From assembly GCF_900142575.1 (NCBI RefSeq), contig NZ_FRBI01000027.1, forward strand, positions 45,066-109,065: a stretch of DNA of 64,000 nucleotides, written 5' to 3'. The number at the start of each line of letters is the position of its first letter. Position 1 is the stretch's first letter. This stretch comes from Actinacidiphila paucisporea. GTDB lineage: Bacteria > Actinomycetota > Actinomycetes > Streptomycetales > Streptomycetaceae. Positions 10,401 to 18,553 of this stretch are shown here, one piece after another. The translations under genes and the position numbers were made by a program. Under the pieces are notes generated by a model, which searched no databases, was not told where the DNA came from, and was given only the letters and a program-made list of their open reading frames with translations.

Positions 10401-13097
10401 GACAACGACGCCCGTGCGCTCCTCTACCAGGCACACCAACTGGGCGACTGGGTCATCACTATCGACCGGACCCTCGGACTGGAGTACTTCGACCACGCCG
10501 GAGAGCACGGCAGGCCCGAGTACGTCATCGACTACGCGCCCCCCCTCGACAACGGCCTCGGCCACCAGATCCTGGTGAGCTCCAACTCGGTGGAGGAACT
10601 GCGCACCCTGCTCGGACCCACCGCACAGCAGCACGGCCTAAACGTCGAAGAACGGCACCTCAACACCTTCTTCGACCAACTGCGCCTACTTTCCGGCAAC
10701 CTCGCCTTCAAACTGGCCTCCACCGCGCCGAACCAGCGCACCGAGGTCCTCGGCCTCTCCCTGGCCCGCCTCTACCTCGACTACCAGGACGCCCTCCACA
10801 ACCAGATCGTCGTCCCCCTAGACGCACATCCCGAGCTCTACGCAGAGGTACGGCGCCAGGCCAGAGAACTCGGCGACTCCCTGTCCTTCCAGCGCAGCGA
10901 CCTGGCGCTCTTCCACCTCGACGCCGAACGGCGAACCGTCACCTGCCGTCTCGTCGAGGTGAAGTGCTCCACCGCACTAGACGACGTCAGCGCCTATCAG
11001 CGGCTCAAGACCAAGGTCACCCAGCAGCTGGCCCGCAGCGAAGCTGTCCTCACCGAGTCCTTCGACCCACAGCACACTGCTCCGGACCGTGTCGACCGGC
11101 CGATCAAGAACCTCACCTTCGGCTCCATGCTCCGCTTCTACCTGGAGCGGGCAGCCCGCCACGGCACCATGGGTCGCGCCCCAAGGGCCGCGGCGCACGC
11201 ACTGCTCGACAGCCTCGACGACGGCTACCGCCTCCGCTTCACCCGCAGCGGCCTGATCTTCGACCTCGCCCGTGGCGGAACCGACCGGGAAACCGAAGAC
11301 GGATTCGAGTTCCACCGTATCGGCAGCGACCTGATCACCGAGCTGATCAACGCGATTCCGACCGTACGGCCGGGCCTGCTCGTGTCTGACGACGAGTCCG
11401 CCGGCGTACCGCCCCAGGACGGCCCAGAGGCCGACGGCGAGGCCACAGCACCCACCCTGGCACTGGTACAGCTGGCGGTACCGAAGATCACCGACGCCAA
11501 ATTCCGCGCTCCCCACGCCAAGCACGCCCAGGAGGCAAGTGACATCCCGCCACCCCAGGGACAGGCAGCGGTCACTCCGGTGACAGCCGAAGGCCAGCAA
11601 GCGGCGCACCTGGACGACGCCGGCACCTCACCCCCGTCACCCGAGCAGGCGGGCTCGCCCTACCCGGATGCGCCCGTGCAGGAGGCATCAGAACAGCCGG
11701 ATTCGGTACCACAGGGTCCTCTACCGCCCGCTCAGGCTTCCCCAGAGCCGCCTCAAGGTCCGCCGGTCGACCCCGGACCCGATGGCCGTGAAGAAAAGCC
11801 CCGGACCGTCACGATGTTCGACCCGCGTGGCGTCCAAGACGCCCCGACCAGCGATACGCGACCCGCACAGGCGGCCCCCGCCCACACTGCCGGATGCCCC
11901 CCGGAGGTCTTCCTCGGTGTTACCCGTCCCTCGCCGCAGCACGGCGTACTCGGTGAAGTAGCGGGCCGGAAGATTGCGCTCGACCTCTATGAGACGCACA
12001 CAATCAGCCTGTTCGGTGTGCAGGGCAGCGGCAAGAGCTACACCCTGGGCGGCATTATCGAGGCGGCCTCGCTTCCGGCCCCGCCCATCAACGAGCTACC
12101 CCACCCGCTGGCGACCGTGGTCTTCCACTACAGCGGGACTATGGGCTACGCCCCGGAGTTCACCTCAATGGCGCGGCCCAACGAGGACCAGGCGCAACTG
12201 GAGGTCCTCAAGGAGCGTTACGGGGCCGAACCGCACCCCCTTACGGATGTCCTGCTCCTCGCTCCGACCGGTCAGGTAGCCGACCGGCAACGTGAATTCC
12301 CGGGCATCGACGTCCAGCCGCTGGCCTTTTCGTCCGGCGAACTCCAGGCAGCCCAGTGGCGCTTCCTCATGGGGGCGGTGGGCAATCAGTCGACCTACAT
12401 CCGTCAGCTGACCCGCATCATGCGCACGAACCGGACCAACCTGACCCTGGAAGTCATCCGGCAGGGGGTGGCCGACTCCGGCATGCCCGACCACGTCAAG
12501 CAGCTGGCACAGGAGCGCCTCAATCTCGCCGAGGACTACATCGACGACAACGTTCGCCTCACCGATCTCATCCGCCCCGGCCGTCTGATCATCGTCGATC
12601 TCCGTGACGAGTACATCGAGAAGGACGAGGCTCTCGGTCTGTTCGTCGTCCTGATGCAGCTCTTCGCCGAAGCACGGAGCGGCCACGGACACTTCAACAA
12701 GCTGGTGGTATTCGACGAGGCGCACAAGTACATCGACAGCCCGGACCTGGTGGCAGGGCTGGTCGAGTCGGTCCGAGAGATGCGACACAAGGGCATGAGC
12801 ATCCTGGTGGCCAGCCAGGACCCGCCCTCGGTGCCGATCTCCCTAATCGAACTCTCCGACCACGTCATCCTGCACAAGTTCACCTCCCCTGCGTGGCTCA
12901 AACACCTACAGAAGGCCAATGCCGCGCTCTCGACCCTCAGTTCCGACCAGATGTCGCGGTTGCAGCCGGGCGAGGCATACGTGTGGGCCAGCAAGGCCAC
13001 CGACCCGGCGTTCACTCACGGGGCCGTACGGATCCGATGCCGCCCGCGCGTGACCAAGCACGGTGGGGCAACCAAGACGGCCGGCGGAGGACAATAG
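7413..13097 (+). CDS. mad8: Large HerA/FtsK-type ATPase of the defence cluster (MAD8-like)
   Basis: The product has 1894 residues. The C-terminal third is a HerA/FtsK-like motor with Walker A GVQGSGKS near residue 1535 and Walker B VVFDEAHKYID near 1770. A Pro-rich linker (about 1350-1480) separates it from a long N-terminal part. Inside that part, DLALFHLD (from residue 1163) and LVEVKCS (from about 1180) are spaced like a PD-(D/E)XK nuclease core, which recalls DptH, the HerA protein of phosphorothioation restriction. The family comparison is from memory. By inference this is the DNA-translocating effector of the system. It is the last gene of the coupled operon, beginning by ATGA overlap with MAD7. 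No methyltransferase is visible in the operon within the window. Confidence 0.8.
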   Translation: MSVTGLAEISPKDLREALEDVLVPRLAKLVGERSAGHCMRVTEVEAELAAPLVRRLRGALGPDATVCLLGTADDLATDRPFHDVAVTSTKLVELRNRTEGEGILPGPLLVFVPPGTRVSAEDSFGIATFEEVPLGDAYSRLAEHLLDQVPDRLRPGVDELLTTLRDHSGHPMSDRTVATYLLTLQVNAYREQVAGAAAFHFGLVPDFDLFTDPTLVKERVARNAALVDKLTASNRSERQRVLDLGLSDTDFAFRLAGFATRCGLEDPVAWTRRIVVDRENWGLSFGNWRIDERQRATISVDVAELGLPAAGDSPEELAANPALQAMVGQPYLLAGEKGVRELTARFTVQPSPLKVEGLERFRVEIVSESGDPVGRIAHVSKGTRAKPEYKAPLRRLNKIDWEEGWHYVRVTPLDASEEALDIAPAAHGLPGGESERFYVIPNAESEEPPERSAGRYDGVIQTLRALQFDALAAGEDPGRVALTDIRWKPATPRSPLRILNARVHTAGSAEIRLAPLLVQIQQDLLARSEDTSLRRLVLHPDGTAEMPAGADDDLRNALSGRAAEAYDVFLDARRAYFTVLGGHADEGTEPSQLLVSEATDFERVREDLAGYAEAYAELVAAQSLQAERADDGSRGTALTALARIQQVDCAAVTLADGLGRRDTVLLVSPTHPLRALWLATWSALGQEWTGRLAGEEKRRVIAVRDSFWEALSPLGFPFAVPRQDGRLMVAADNLTPYWGAYLPSETADPRGLLGQLSEALHLPAAGPRAAGEVGGLSGKPLADRIERYVRLHPYVHTLVMNVVNAGRGEIVADALLELQRRASTRDLTYDIRLCATNPEAPETGAALGELLSAQNQIAPAEAEAFLHTVGAARQAKLVYSVRSIEEFNGPAGGIDAHLTVLIDAFGGEQHSSVARRDTAHAPVHGLVQTTSSLYEDSEQQIVWRTLPRFGTALPTEDADDLATLLSRLPSLLAGAAANVATAGQAPRNVPCTTLSLDNDARALLYQAHQLGDWVITIDRTLGLEYFDHAGEHGRPEYVIDYAPPLDNGLGHQILVSSNSVEELRTLLGPTAQQHGLNVEERHLNTFFDQLRLLSGNLAFKLASTAPNQRTEVLGLSLARLYLDYQDALHNQIVVPLDAHPELYAEVRRQARELGDSLSFQRSDLALFHLDAERRTVTCRLVEVKCSTALDDVSAYQRLKTKVTQQLARSEAVLTESFDPQHTAPDRVDRPIKNLTFGSMLRFYLERAARHGTMGRAPRAAAHALLDSLDDGYRLRFTRSGLIFDLARGGTDRETEDGFEFHRIGSDLITELINAIPTVRPGLLVSDDESAGVPPQDGPEADGEATAPTLALVQLAVPKITDAKFRAPHAKHAQEASDIPPPQGQAAVTPVTAEGQQAAHLDDAGTSPPSPEQAGSPYPDAPVQEASEQPDSVPQGPLPPAQASPEPPQGPPVDPGPDGREEKPRTVTMFDPRGVQDAPTSDTRPAQAAPAHTAGCPPEVFLGVTRPSPQHGVLGEVAGRKIALDLYETHTISLFGVQGSGKSYTLGGIIEAASLPAPPINELPHPLATVVFHYSGTMGYAPEFTSMARPNEDQAQLEVLKERYGAEPHPLTDVLLLAPTGQVADRQREFPGIDVQPLAFSSGELQAAQWRFLMGAVGNQSTYIRQLTRIMRTNRTNLTLEVIRQGVADSGMPDHVKQLAQERLNLAEDYIDDNVRLTDLIRPGRLIIVDLRDEYIEKDEALGLFVVLMQLFAEARSGHGHFNKLVVFDEAHKYIDSPDLVAGLVESVREMRHKGMSILVASQDPPSVPISLIELSDHVILHKFTSPAWLKHLQKANAALSTLSSDQMSRLQPGEAYVWASKATDPAFTHGAVRIRCRPRVTKHGGATKTAGGGQ

Positions 13098-13159
13098 TCG
13101 ACCTCAGCCACAGGAAGAAACCGAAGCACCGCATTTCGCCTCATCCGCCAGCGGGAAGC

Positions 13160-13372
13160 ATGTCGCACAGCACGTCCGGAGAGCTCACGGCCCAGCGAGA
13201 AAAGTGGTTCCGCGAGATCCCAAAAGGGCTGCTGTGGCACGTGAGGGATGTTCCCGCGCCAGGCAAGAACCGTATGCGCGACGATCTTGGCGAGCCCAGG
13301 CTCATCGGCTCGATGCTCGTTGCGCGGATCGCCGTCCAGCTCGCCCAGGGTGAGAACACGTGTCCTTCCTGA
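13160..13372 (+). CDS. Small hypothetical protein
   Basis: This possible 70-residue protein begins MSHSTSGELTAQREKWFREI and has amphipathic, protein-like composition. The frame is open far upstream through the end of the ATPase gene, so the ATG at 13160 is only the most plausible start; the preceding GGGAAG is a weak ribosome binding site. I recognise no family. It could be a chance ORF or the remnant of a longer gene. Confidence 0.3.
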   Translation: MSHSTSGELTAQREKWFREIPKGLLWHVRDVPAPGKNRMRDDLGEPRLIGSMLVARIAVQLAQGENTCPS

Positions 13373-13549
13373 TCAGAGCCGGTATGAGCAGCTGGGCCAT
13401 GAGACCCTGTGCTGCCTCGTCCAAAGGCGTCCGGCCGCAGTCTGACCGCACATGGTCACCCAGACGAGAGCTCCTGCAGTCAGAGCGTCGTTGTCGCGCT
13501 CCTACAGCGTGGTCTTCGCGGTGCTGTCCGCGCCCAGAAGTTGGGTGGC

Positions 13550-13884
13550 TCAGCGACGGCGCAGCGCTGCTCGGACCTCGGCGAAGACTGGATCTGCCAG
13601 TCCTGACGTGCAGCCGAGGGTTGCAGTGAAGGCATCGGCCTGTTCCCGGGCTTGCGCCGCGGTTCCCTCTGGCAGCGCAAACCTGCCGGCGCTGGCGCCT
13701 GCCCGGCCTTGGAGCTGGCCTCGGTCGTCCTGGTATCTCTGGTCCACCCGACGCGAAATTCGGCGCGGGCGTCTCGCAGCACCTTCCGGGACACGCTCTC
13801 GGCTGTCGGACTCCGCGTGACCTCCAGCCTGAGCATCCACATGCCCACGGCGGCCTCGAACGTCATCGGCATCTCGGTCAGCAT
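13550..13884 (-). pseudogene. Broken hypothetical gene (frameshift)
   Basis: Two overlapping minus-strand frames join into one plausible protein. The first begins MLTEMPMTFEAAVGMWMLRL at 13884 and runs through KVLRDARAEFRVGWTRDT. After about 13740, coding character moves to the neighbouring frame (GRFALPEGTAAQAREQAD, ending in a stop at 13550). The switch point suggests a single-base indel. Function is unknown. It may be decay or a sequencing error. Confidence 0.3.
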
Positions 13885-14035
13885 GCGATCGTTGGTCGGG
13901 GCGCGCCGTTGACTGACGCGCAGTGGGTGCACCTGGCCCCCGGATACGGCTAGGCCGAGGACGAAAAAGTGAGGCTTGTCGGTGGGCACCACTACTATCC
14001 GGGATGCCTCACGGGACGACGAACGGAGTCAGGGA

Positions 14036-14542
14036 ATGGGCGACGCGAACGAAGCAGCAGTCAAGCGGAGGTTGGGTATCCCGAGCTGGCGGAACTTGTC
14101 GAAGGACAAGGTGCTCAAGTTCGCGGCGGCGATGCCCGAGATGGCCACCGAGGTGCGCCTCAAGCTCATAGAGCAATTCCCCGCCTTCAAGGACCTGGGC
14201 AAGGCCGACATCGATGCAGTCACAGAGGCCCACAGGTCTACTCTCGCAGCCAACGAGAACAGTCAGAACCACTTCTACCAGGCTTCACAGGACCAGCGGG
14301 ACGCCCTGCAGGCCGACCTCGGTCGGGACGACCTCAACTGGGCACAGCGGGAGAACCTCCACGACCGCCTAGAACGAAATGTGCAGCGGGTATACGAGAA
14401 GGACAGCGAGAGCAAGCAGTTCCTGGGGGCGGGGATGAAGGTGGTGGCGGCTGCCGGTGCAGCCGCCCTCGGGCTGGGCGTGGTGTTCGTCGGCGGCAAG
14501 ATCGCTGGAGCGAGCGAGGACGGTTCCGAGGAAACCAAGTAG
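14036..14542 (+). CDS. Hypothetical protein with C-terminal membrane anchor
   Basis: The product has 168 residues. The first 130 are highly charged and helical (starting MGDANEAAVKRRLGIPSWR) and are followed by one hydrophobic segment (VVAAAGAAALGLGVVFVGG, near 143-161) and a short polar tail, so it is probably a tail-anchored protein facing the cytoplasm. The ATG at 14036 is preceded by GTCAGGGA. An in-frame start exists 60 bp upstream, but the sequence between is not protein-like. I know no function for this family. Being next to a nuclease-like gene and close to the defence cluster makes an immunity role possible but unproven. Confidence 0.65.
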   Translation: MGDANEAAVKRRLGIPSWRNLSKDKVLKFAAAMPEMATEVRLKLIEQFPAFKDLGKADIDAVTEAHRSTLAANENSQNHFYQASQDQRDALQADLGRDDLNWAQRENLHDRLERNVQRVYEKDSESKQFLGAGMKVVAAAGAAALGLGVVFVGGKIAGASEDGSEETK

Positions 14543-14664
14543 GGCCCCGGGTCAGCAGGGAACGCCCGCTGGACAGTTACTATCCAGGATCATTGCTGTG
14601 TGCGGAATACAGCCTTGCCGGTTTCGATTGGCTTCCCTGTAGGGCCGACTATGGGGGACTCACG

Positions 14665-15597
14665 GTGACCGACCTGAAACTGTTTCGGCAGACCGCCGAT
14701 GGACACGATGTTGAGCTGGGCGGCTCCACGGTCGCGTTGGAGGTAGAGCTTCAGCGGCGGGTTGAGACGAGCATGGAGGTGATGCTCGGCGTCCGTTTCC
14801 TCGCGTCGGAGTATCCGACGGGCCGGTGGCACCGGGGCCGGATCGACACGCTGGGTCTCGATGAGAACAACACCCCGGTGGTAATCGAATTCAAGAAGGG
14901 CTCCGACAGCGGGGTCCTCCCGCAGGCCGTCTCGTACCTGACCTGGCTGCACTCCGCGCGGTTCGAGTTCGAGGCCCTGGTCAAGGAGAGGCTGGGCTCC
15001 GAGGCGGTCGAGTCGATCGACTGGCGAAACCCGCGGGCTATCTGTATCGCTGCCGGCTTCTCCCACCACGACCGGGTGGCAGTGCTCGACAGCCCCAGGC
15101 CCATCGACCTGGTTCGCTACCGCGTCTTCGACGGCGGCCTGCTGAGCCTGCTGCTGGTCGAGTCCGGAGCCGGATCCGCCACCTCGGTGCCGCCACAGCC
15201 GCGGCGTAGAAGAACACCTCTCGGCTCCGGCAACGAGGGTGAGCTGGCGCTGCCGCAGGCAACCACCGGTCCGGCGCCGGCCTGTCTGCGGGACTTGTAC
15301 GGCGAGCTGGACGAGGCGCTCACCGCATGGGGCGAGGTCGAGGTGCGGATGCTGCGGCACTACGTCGCCTACCGGCTGATGGTAAACCGCGCTTCGGTCA
15401 TCTTCCGTCCGTCGCACGGTGTGATCCTCACCTACCTCTCTCTCGACCCGGACACGGTTGTGCTGGAGGAAGGCTTCTCGCGCGATATGCGCGGTATCGG
15501 GCACCTGGGGACGGGTGACCTGGAGGTCCGGATCGCGTCGGCGGCCGACCTGGAGAAGGCGGGGCCGCTGATCCGGCGGGCGTTCGAGGCGGCTTGA
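14665..15597 (+). CDS. PD-(D/E)XK-type protein with DUF5655-like C-terminus
   Basis: The product has 310 residues. The N-terminal half carries GRIDTLGLDENN followed by VVIEFKKG, the D...ExK spacing of NucS/DUF91-type nucleases. The C-terminal part (about 215-305, starting LRDLYGELDEALTAWG) matches my memory of DUF5655, which accompanies predicted nuclease or transport-like domains. DNA cleavage or DNA-end binding is a reasonable inference; no partner is evident. The GTG at 14665 is chosen because GGGGGAC lies 8 bases before it; the long in-frame extension upstream runs through a different gene. The gene converges on the methyltransferase and they share a strong hairpin between them. Confidence 0.7.
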   Translation: MTDLKLFRQTADGHDVELGGSTVALEVELQRRVETSMEVMLGVRFLASEYPTGRWHRGRIDTLGLDENNTPVVIEFKKGSDSGVLPQAVSYLTWLHSARFEFEALVKERLGSEAVESIDWRNPRAICIAAGFSHHDRVAVLDSPRPIDLVRYRVFDGGLLSLLLVESGAGSATSVPPQPRRRRTPLGSGNEGELALPQATTGPAPACLRDLYGELDEALTAWGEVEVRMLRHYVAYRLMVNRASVIFRPSHGVILTYLSLDPDTVVLEEGFSRDMRGIGHLGTGDLEVRIASAADLEKAGPLIRRAFEAA

Positions 15598-15607
15598 CGG
15601 CATGGGG

Positions 15608-15651
15608 AAGGGCGGACGGTGCATCGGGTTTTCGATGCACCATCCGCCCTT
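15608..15651. terminator. Bidirectional hairpin terminator
   Basis: Arms of 19 bases (AAGGGCGGACGGTGCATCG and its complement, one mismatch) enclose a 6-base loop at 15627-15632, followed by a T-rich stretch on the plus strand. It sits exactly between two convergent genes, so it likely stops transcription both ways. Confidence 0.85.
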
Positions 15652-15697
15652 TTCTCATTTCTGCAGGTCCGTCGGCCCGGTCTGGTGCCTCTCACGC

Positions 15698-16444
15698 TCA
15701 CTCCTCCGGTCCGGCCAGGACGAAGTCGTCCTGGGTCATCTCTGCCTGGAGCCTGCGTTCGGCGACGGCGGCGTAGTGGTCGGACAGTTCGACGCCGATG
15801 AAGTGGCGGCCTTCGCGTAGGGCTGCGACTCCGGTGGAGCCGCTGCCGGTGAACGGGTCGAGGACCGTGCCGTCTTCGGGGCAGATGCGTACGAGTTGCT
15901 GCATGACCTCGATCGGCTTCTGGGTGATGTGGACGCGGTCCTTGCGGGGCTGGGAGGCGATGAAGTAGCCGGGCAGGTACAGGTCCCGGCTGCGGTCGAG
16001 GCTGCCCTTGACACCCCAGGTGATGAACTCCGACGCCTGCTTGAAGCCGCCCTTCCTCGGGCGGCTGGCGGGCTTGATCCAGGGGATCGTGCCCGACCAG
16101 GTCCAGCCCGCCATCTGGAGGGCGTCGCTGGTGGTGGGTTCCTGGCGCCAGTCGGAGAACACCACGGCCACCGCGTGCTCGACCGCGGCCCGGTACGCCT
16201 CGGTGAGCAGGTCGGTCAGCCATGACCGGTAGCTGCGCTGGTCGCGGTTCTCGCCGGGGAACGTCTGCAGGTCGTGCGCGCTGGTGCTGGTGACGTACTT
16301 GGCGCGGGCGGTGCGGCCGGTACGGTCGGAGCTGGTGCGCCCGCCGCTGTTGTACGGCGGGTCGGTGATGACGGCGTGGACGGACTCGTCGGGGATCGTC
16401 TTGAGCACCGTGAGGGCATCGCCTCGGTGCAGCGTGTAGGTCAT
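15698..16444 (-). CDS. Beta-class DNA methyltransferase (N6-adenine or N4-cytosine)
   Basis: The product has 248 residues. Motif IV DPPYNSGG (about 28-35) precedes motif I DPFTGSGSTG (about 197-206), the order that defines beta-class amino-methyltransferases. The DPPY form fits adenine-N6 or cytosine-N4 methylation with S-adenosylmethionine. The region between should hold the target-recognition part. No cognate restriction gene is adjacent, so it is probably a solitary modification enzyme, as is common on phages and plasmids, where it can protect incoming DNA from host restriction. It is transcribed away from the conjugation operon and ends at the shared terminator. The ATG at 16444 begins MTYTLHRGDAL, the usual start of this family. 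Confidence 0.9.
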   Translation of the reverse strand: MTYTLHRGDALTVLKTIPDESVHAVITDPPYNSGGRTSSDRTGRTARAKYVTSTSAHDLQTFPGENRDQRSYRSWLTDLLTEAYRAAVEHAVAVVFSDWRQEPTTSDALQMAGWTWSGTIPWIKPASRPRKGGFKQASEFITWGVKGSLDRSRDLYLPGYFIASQPRKDRVHITQKPIEVMQQLVRICPEDGTVLDPFTGSGSTGVAALREGRHFIGVELSDHYAAVAERRLQAEMTQDDFVLAGPEE

Positions 16445-16929
16445 GCGCGGGGCCTTTCTGGGCGCGAGAGCTGCCCGCTCCGGGGAATGCCAAGGCGGCC
16501 ATTCGAAGCGGGGGTTGCGCCGGAGGGTAGCCGCGAATTACGGACCGTCCTAACGAGACCAGGCCCTCTCCTCGGCCCAGGCGGAGGTCATTTGGTGCGT
16601 CCGGATTTCCGGTCTACTGTCTCGCCAAGTCACCGAGCCGGGGCACCGCCTCACCTTCGTTGACCTGTGCCGATCCGTGTTGCCGAGTCCAAGTAGGCGG
16701 CCGGAAAAGCACGTTCGCTTGCCGCTTTCCACATCTACCGGGGGCCTGTTGTGTATCGCCTGAGATTACGAGCGCGGCTAGCTGCCGCGCATGACCTGAG
16801 ACCGGCGTCCTGGAGCTACCAACTCCCGTGACACGGGCCCCGCCCCAGGGGCAGATTCACACCGGCGCGGTGCCGGCGGCTTTGCACGAGAAGCCGGCAC
16901 CGCGCCTCCTACACCGAGGAGCAGTTGCG
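16445..16929. promoter_or_regulatory. Divergent intergenic region upstream of the conjugation operon
   Basis: This 485 bp region lies between the methyltransferase (leftward) and the conjugation operon (rightward). It must hold both promoters. It also contains a short inverted repeat GCGCGG...CCGCGC near 16771-16789 and the long perfect hairpin listed separately. An origin of transfer could lie here, but no known nick-site consensus was recognised. Confidence 0.45.
16864..16906 (+). promoter_or_regulatory. Perfect 14-bp inverted repeat before the conjugation operon
   Basis: Arms GGCGCGGTGCCGGC (16864-16877) and GCCGGCACCGCGCC (16893-16906) pair perfectly around a 15-base loop. The hairpin ends about 23 bases before the leader ORF start. 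It could act as an attenuator or terminator controlling entry into the operon, a repressor operator, or a structural element of a transfer origin. Confidence 0.7.
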
Positions 16930-17016
16930 ATGCAGCACGCCCTGATACGCCCACGCCCCGCCCCAACCCCACTGCCTGATGGCGCCGTTTGCCCTGGCGG
17001 GCGGTGGCGGCGATGA
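16930..17016 (+). CDS. Possible 28-residue leader peptide
   Basis: A short ORF encodes MQHALIRPRP followed by a Pro/Arg-rich remainder. It has a good ribosome site (CCGAGGAG, about 8 bases upstream), and its TGA overlaps the ATG of the peptidoglycan hydrolase gene (ATGA at 17013-17016). The overlap suggests that its translation primes translation of the next gene. The strong hairpin directly upstream makes a regulatory leader role plausible. It may be nothing more than a coupling ORF. Confidence 0.4.
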   Translation: MQHALIRPRPAPTPLPDGAVCPGGRWRR

Positions 17017-18158
17017 AGAAGACCGCTGGAGCCGTCGTCGGCCTGGCCGCTGCCGGTCCGCTCCTGCTGGCCGTTCCCCTGCTCGGCATCACCGCCGGGA
17101 GCACGGCGGCCTCGTGTTCCACCGGCGGTGCACAGGCTGTGGACAACGCAGCGGTCGCCGCACAGGTGAAGGCCATTCTGGACGGCAGCAGCACCGGCAC
17201 CGTCACCGTTTCGGGCCTGGGCAACCCGGCCGAGCAGGTGCCCAACGCCAAGACCATCGTTGCCACCGGTATGGCCATGGGCATCCCCGCCCGCGGGCAG
17301 ATCGTGGCGCTGGCCACCTCGCTCCAGGAAAGCGGCCTGCGCAACCCCACCTACGGTGACCGTGATTCGCTGGGACTGTTCCAGCAGCGGCCGTCGGAGG
17401 GCTGGGGTACCGCGATCGAGATCCTCGACCCGGTCCACGCCTCCACGAAGTTCTACGAGGCGCTGGAGCAGGTCTCCGGCTGGCAGTCGCTGTCGGTCGC
17501 CCAGGCCGCCCAGGCGGTGCAGAAGTCGGCCCTCCCCGACGCCTACGCGAAGTGGGATCCGCTGGCGACCGCCCTGCGGAAAGCACTGGAACCGCTGCTG
17601 GCACCGACCGGCAGTGCCACGCCGACTCCCACCCCGTCGGGCTCCGTTACCGCCAGCCCCGTGCATTCGGGTGTCGGAGGCAGCTGTGCGCCGGGTACGG
17701 ACGGTACCGACTTCGGGGTCATCCCGCCGGGTTCGGTGCCGGCCGGGTACACGATCCCGGCTGATGCTCCCGCGGCGGTGCAGACCGCGATCCGCTGGGC
17801 GCTCGGTCAGCTCGGTACCGACTACCAGTGGGGCGGGTCCTGCACCGACTCCCACGGCCAGGATCCGATGGGCAAGTGCGACTGCTCCTCGCTGATGCAG
17901 CAGTCGTACAGGGCCGCCGGGGTCACCCTCTCACGGACGACGTACACACAGGTCAAGGAGGGCACCGCGGTCTCCGTGGACGCTTTGGCGCCTGGCGACC
18001 TGGTCTTCACCGGCGGCACGGCCACCGACCCCGAACACGTCGGGATGGTCATCGGCTCCGGGCTGATCGTCAACGCCCCACACACCGGCGCCGTGGTGGA
18101 CATCAACACCCTCGCCGACTGGAAGCCGCTCATCGTCGCGGCCCGCCGAGTCGTCTGA
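17013..18158 (+). CDS. Conjugation-associated lytic transglycosylase / NlpC-P60 (C40) peptidase, VirB1-like role
   Basis: The product has 381 residues. An N-terminal signal or membrane segment (GAVVGLAAAGPLLLAVPLLG) places it outside the membrane. A lysozyme-like domain follows, with SLQESGLRNP supplying the catalytic Glu and SLGLFQQRPSEGWG, as in transglycosylases. After a Thr/Pro linker comes an NlpC/P60 domain with the active Cys in KCDCSSLMQQ and His in PEHVGMVIG. Two activities against peptidoglycan fit local opening of the wall for the transfer channel. The ATG at 17013 (MKKTAGAV) gives a normal signal peptide; an in-frame start at 16989 would add eight residues. It is the first structural gene of the type IV secretion operon. 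Confidence 0.85.
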   Translation: MKKTAGAVVGLAAAGPLLLAVPLLGITAGSTAASCSTGGAQAVDNAAVAAQVKAILDGSSTGTVTVSGLGNPAEQVPNAKTIVATGMAMGIPARGQIVALATSLQESGLRNPTYGDRDSLGLFQQRPSEGWGTAIEILDPVHASTKFYEALEQVSGWQSLSVAQAAQAVQKSALPDAYAKWDPLATALRKALEPLLAPTGSATPTPTPSGSVTASPVHSGVGGSCAPGTDGTDFGVIPPGSVPAGYTIPADAPAAVQTAIRWALGQLGTDYQWGGSCTDSHGQDPMGKCDCSSLMQQSYRAAGVTLSRTTYTQVKEGTAVSVDALAPGDLVFTGGTATDPEHVGMVIGSGLIVNAPHTGAVVDINTLADWKPLIVAARRVV

Positions 18159-18244
18159 CCGGCGCTTCCCCCTCCCCCTCTTCTTCTCCGCGCCGCGGCT
18201 GCGCCCCGTCGAGCTGTGGCCCATAAATCGAACTGGAGTTCCCC

Positions 18245-18553
18245 ATGTTTCTCGCCGACAAGGTGATACGGCTCGCCTACGACCCCGGGATCAAGCCGAA
18301 CGAGGGCGGGCTGCCGGGCCTGGCTGTGCTCAAGCAGGTGATGGGCTCGATCAACCTGTTCGGGATCATCGCCGTGGTCGGAGCGATGGCGGTCAGCGCC
18401 GGGGTGTGGGCCTGGGGCCACCACTCCGGCGGTCACCAGGCCGAGGCCAACGGCAAGAAGGGCGTCCTGGTCTCAGCGGGCGCGGCCCTCCTGCTGGGTG
18501 CCGCCAACGGGATCGTGGCGTTCTTCTCCACGCTCGGAACGCAGGTCCACTGA
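18245..18553 (+). CDS. Small two-helix membrane protein, DUF6112-type, pilin-like (VirB2 role)
   Basis: The product has 102 residues and two hydrophobic segments (LFGIIAVVGAMAVSAGVWAW and GVLVSAGAALLLGAANGIVA) separated by a short polar loop, the general layout of VirB2/TrbC pilin-like proteins. In related actinobacterial conjugation operons a protein of this size (DUF6112 as I recall) sits directly before the VirB8-like gene. GGAGTT lies ahead of the ATG. Its stop overlaps the next ATG (TGATG). A pilin function is inferred from size and place, since Gram-positive systems may not build true pili. Confidence 0.7.
   Translation: MFLADKVIRLAYDPGIKPNEGGLPGLAVLKQVMGSINLFGIIAVVGAMAVSAGVWAWGHHSGGHQAEANGKKGVLVSAGAALLLGAANGIVAFFSTLGTQVH

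Larger units (their letters stand above)
13098..14035. other. Gene-poor stretch right of the defence cluster
   Basis: This stretch of about 940 bp holds one possible short plus-strand ORF (13160-13372) and one broken minus-strand reading frame (13550-13884), both listed separately. The remainder shows no convincing coding pattern, no clear hairpin terminator directly behind the ATPase gene, and no repeats. It looks like a junction where earlier genes have decayed. Confidence 0.4.

Noticed and set aside
16445..16863. Possible origin of transfer next to the conjugation operon
   Set aside because: No recognised nick-site consensus or iterated repeats; only the separately listed hairpin is firm.
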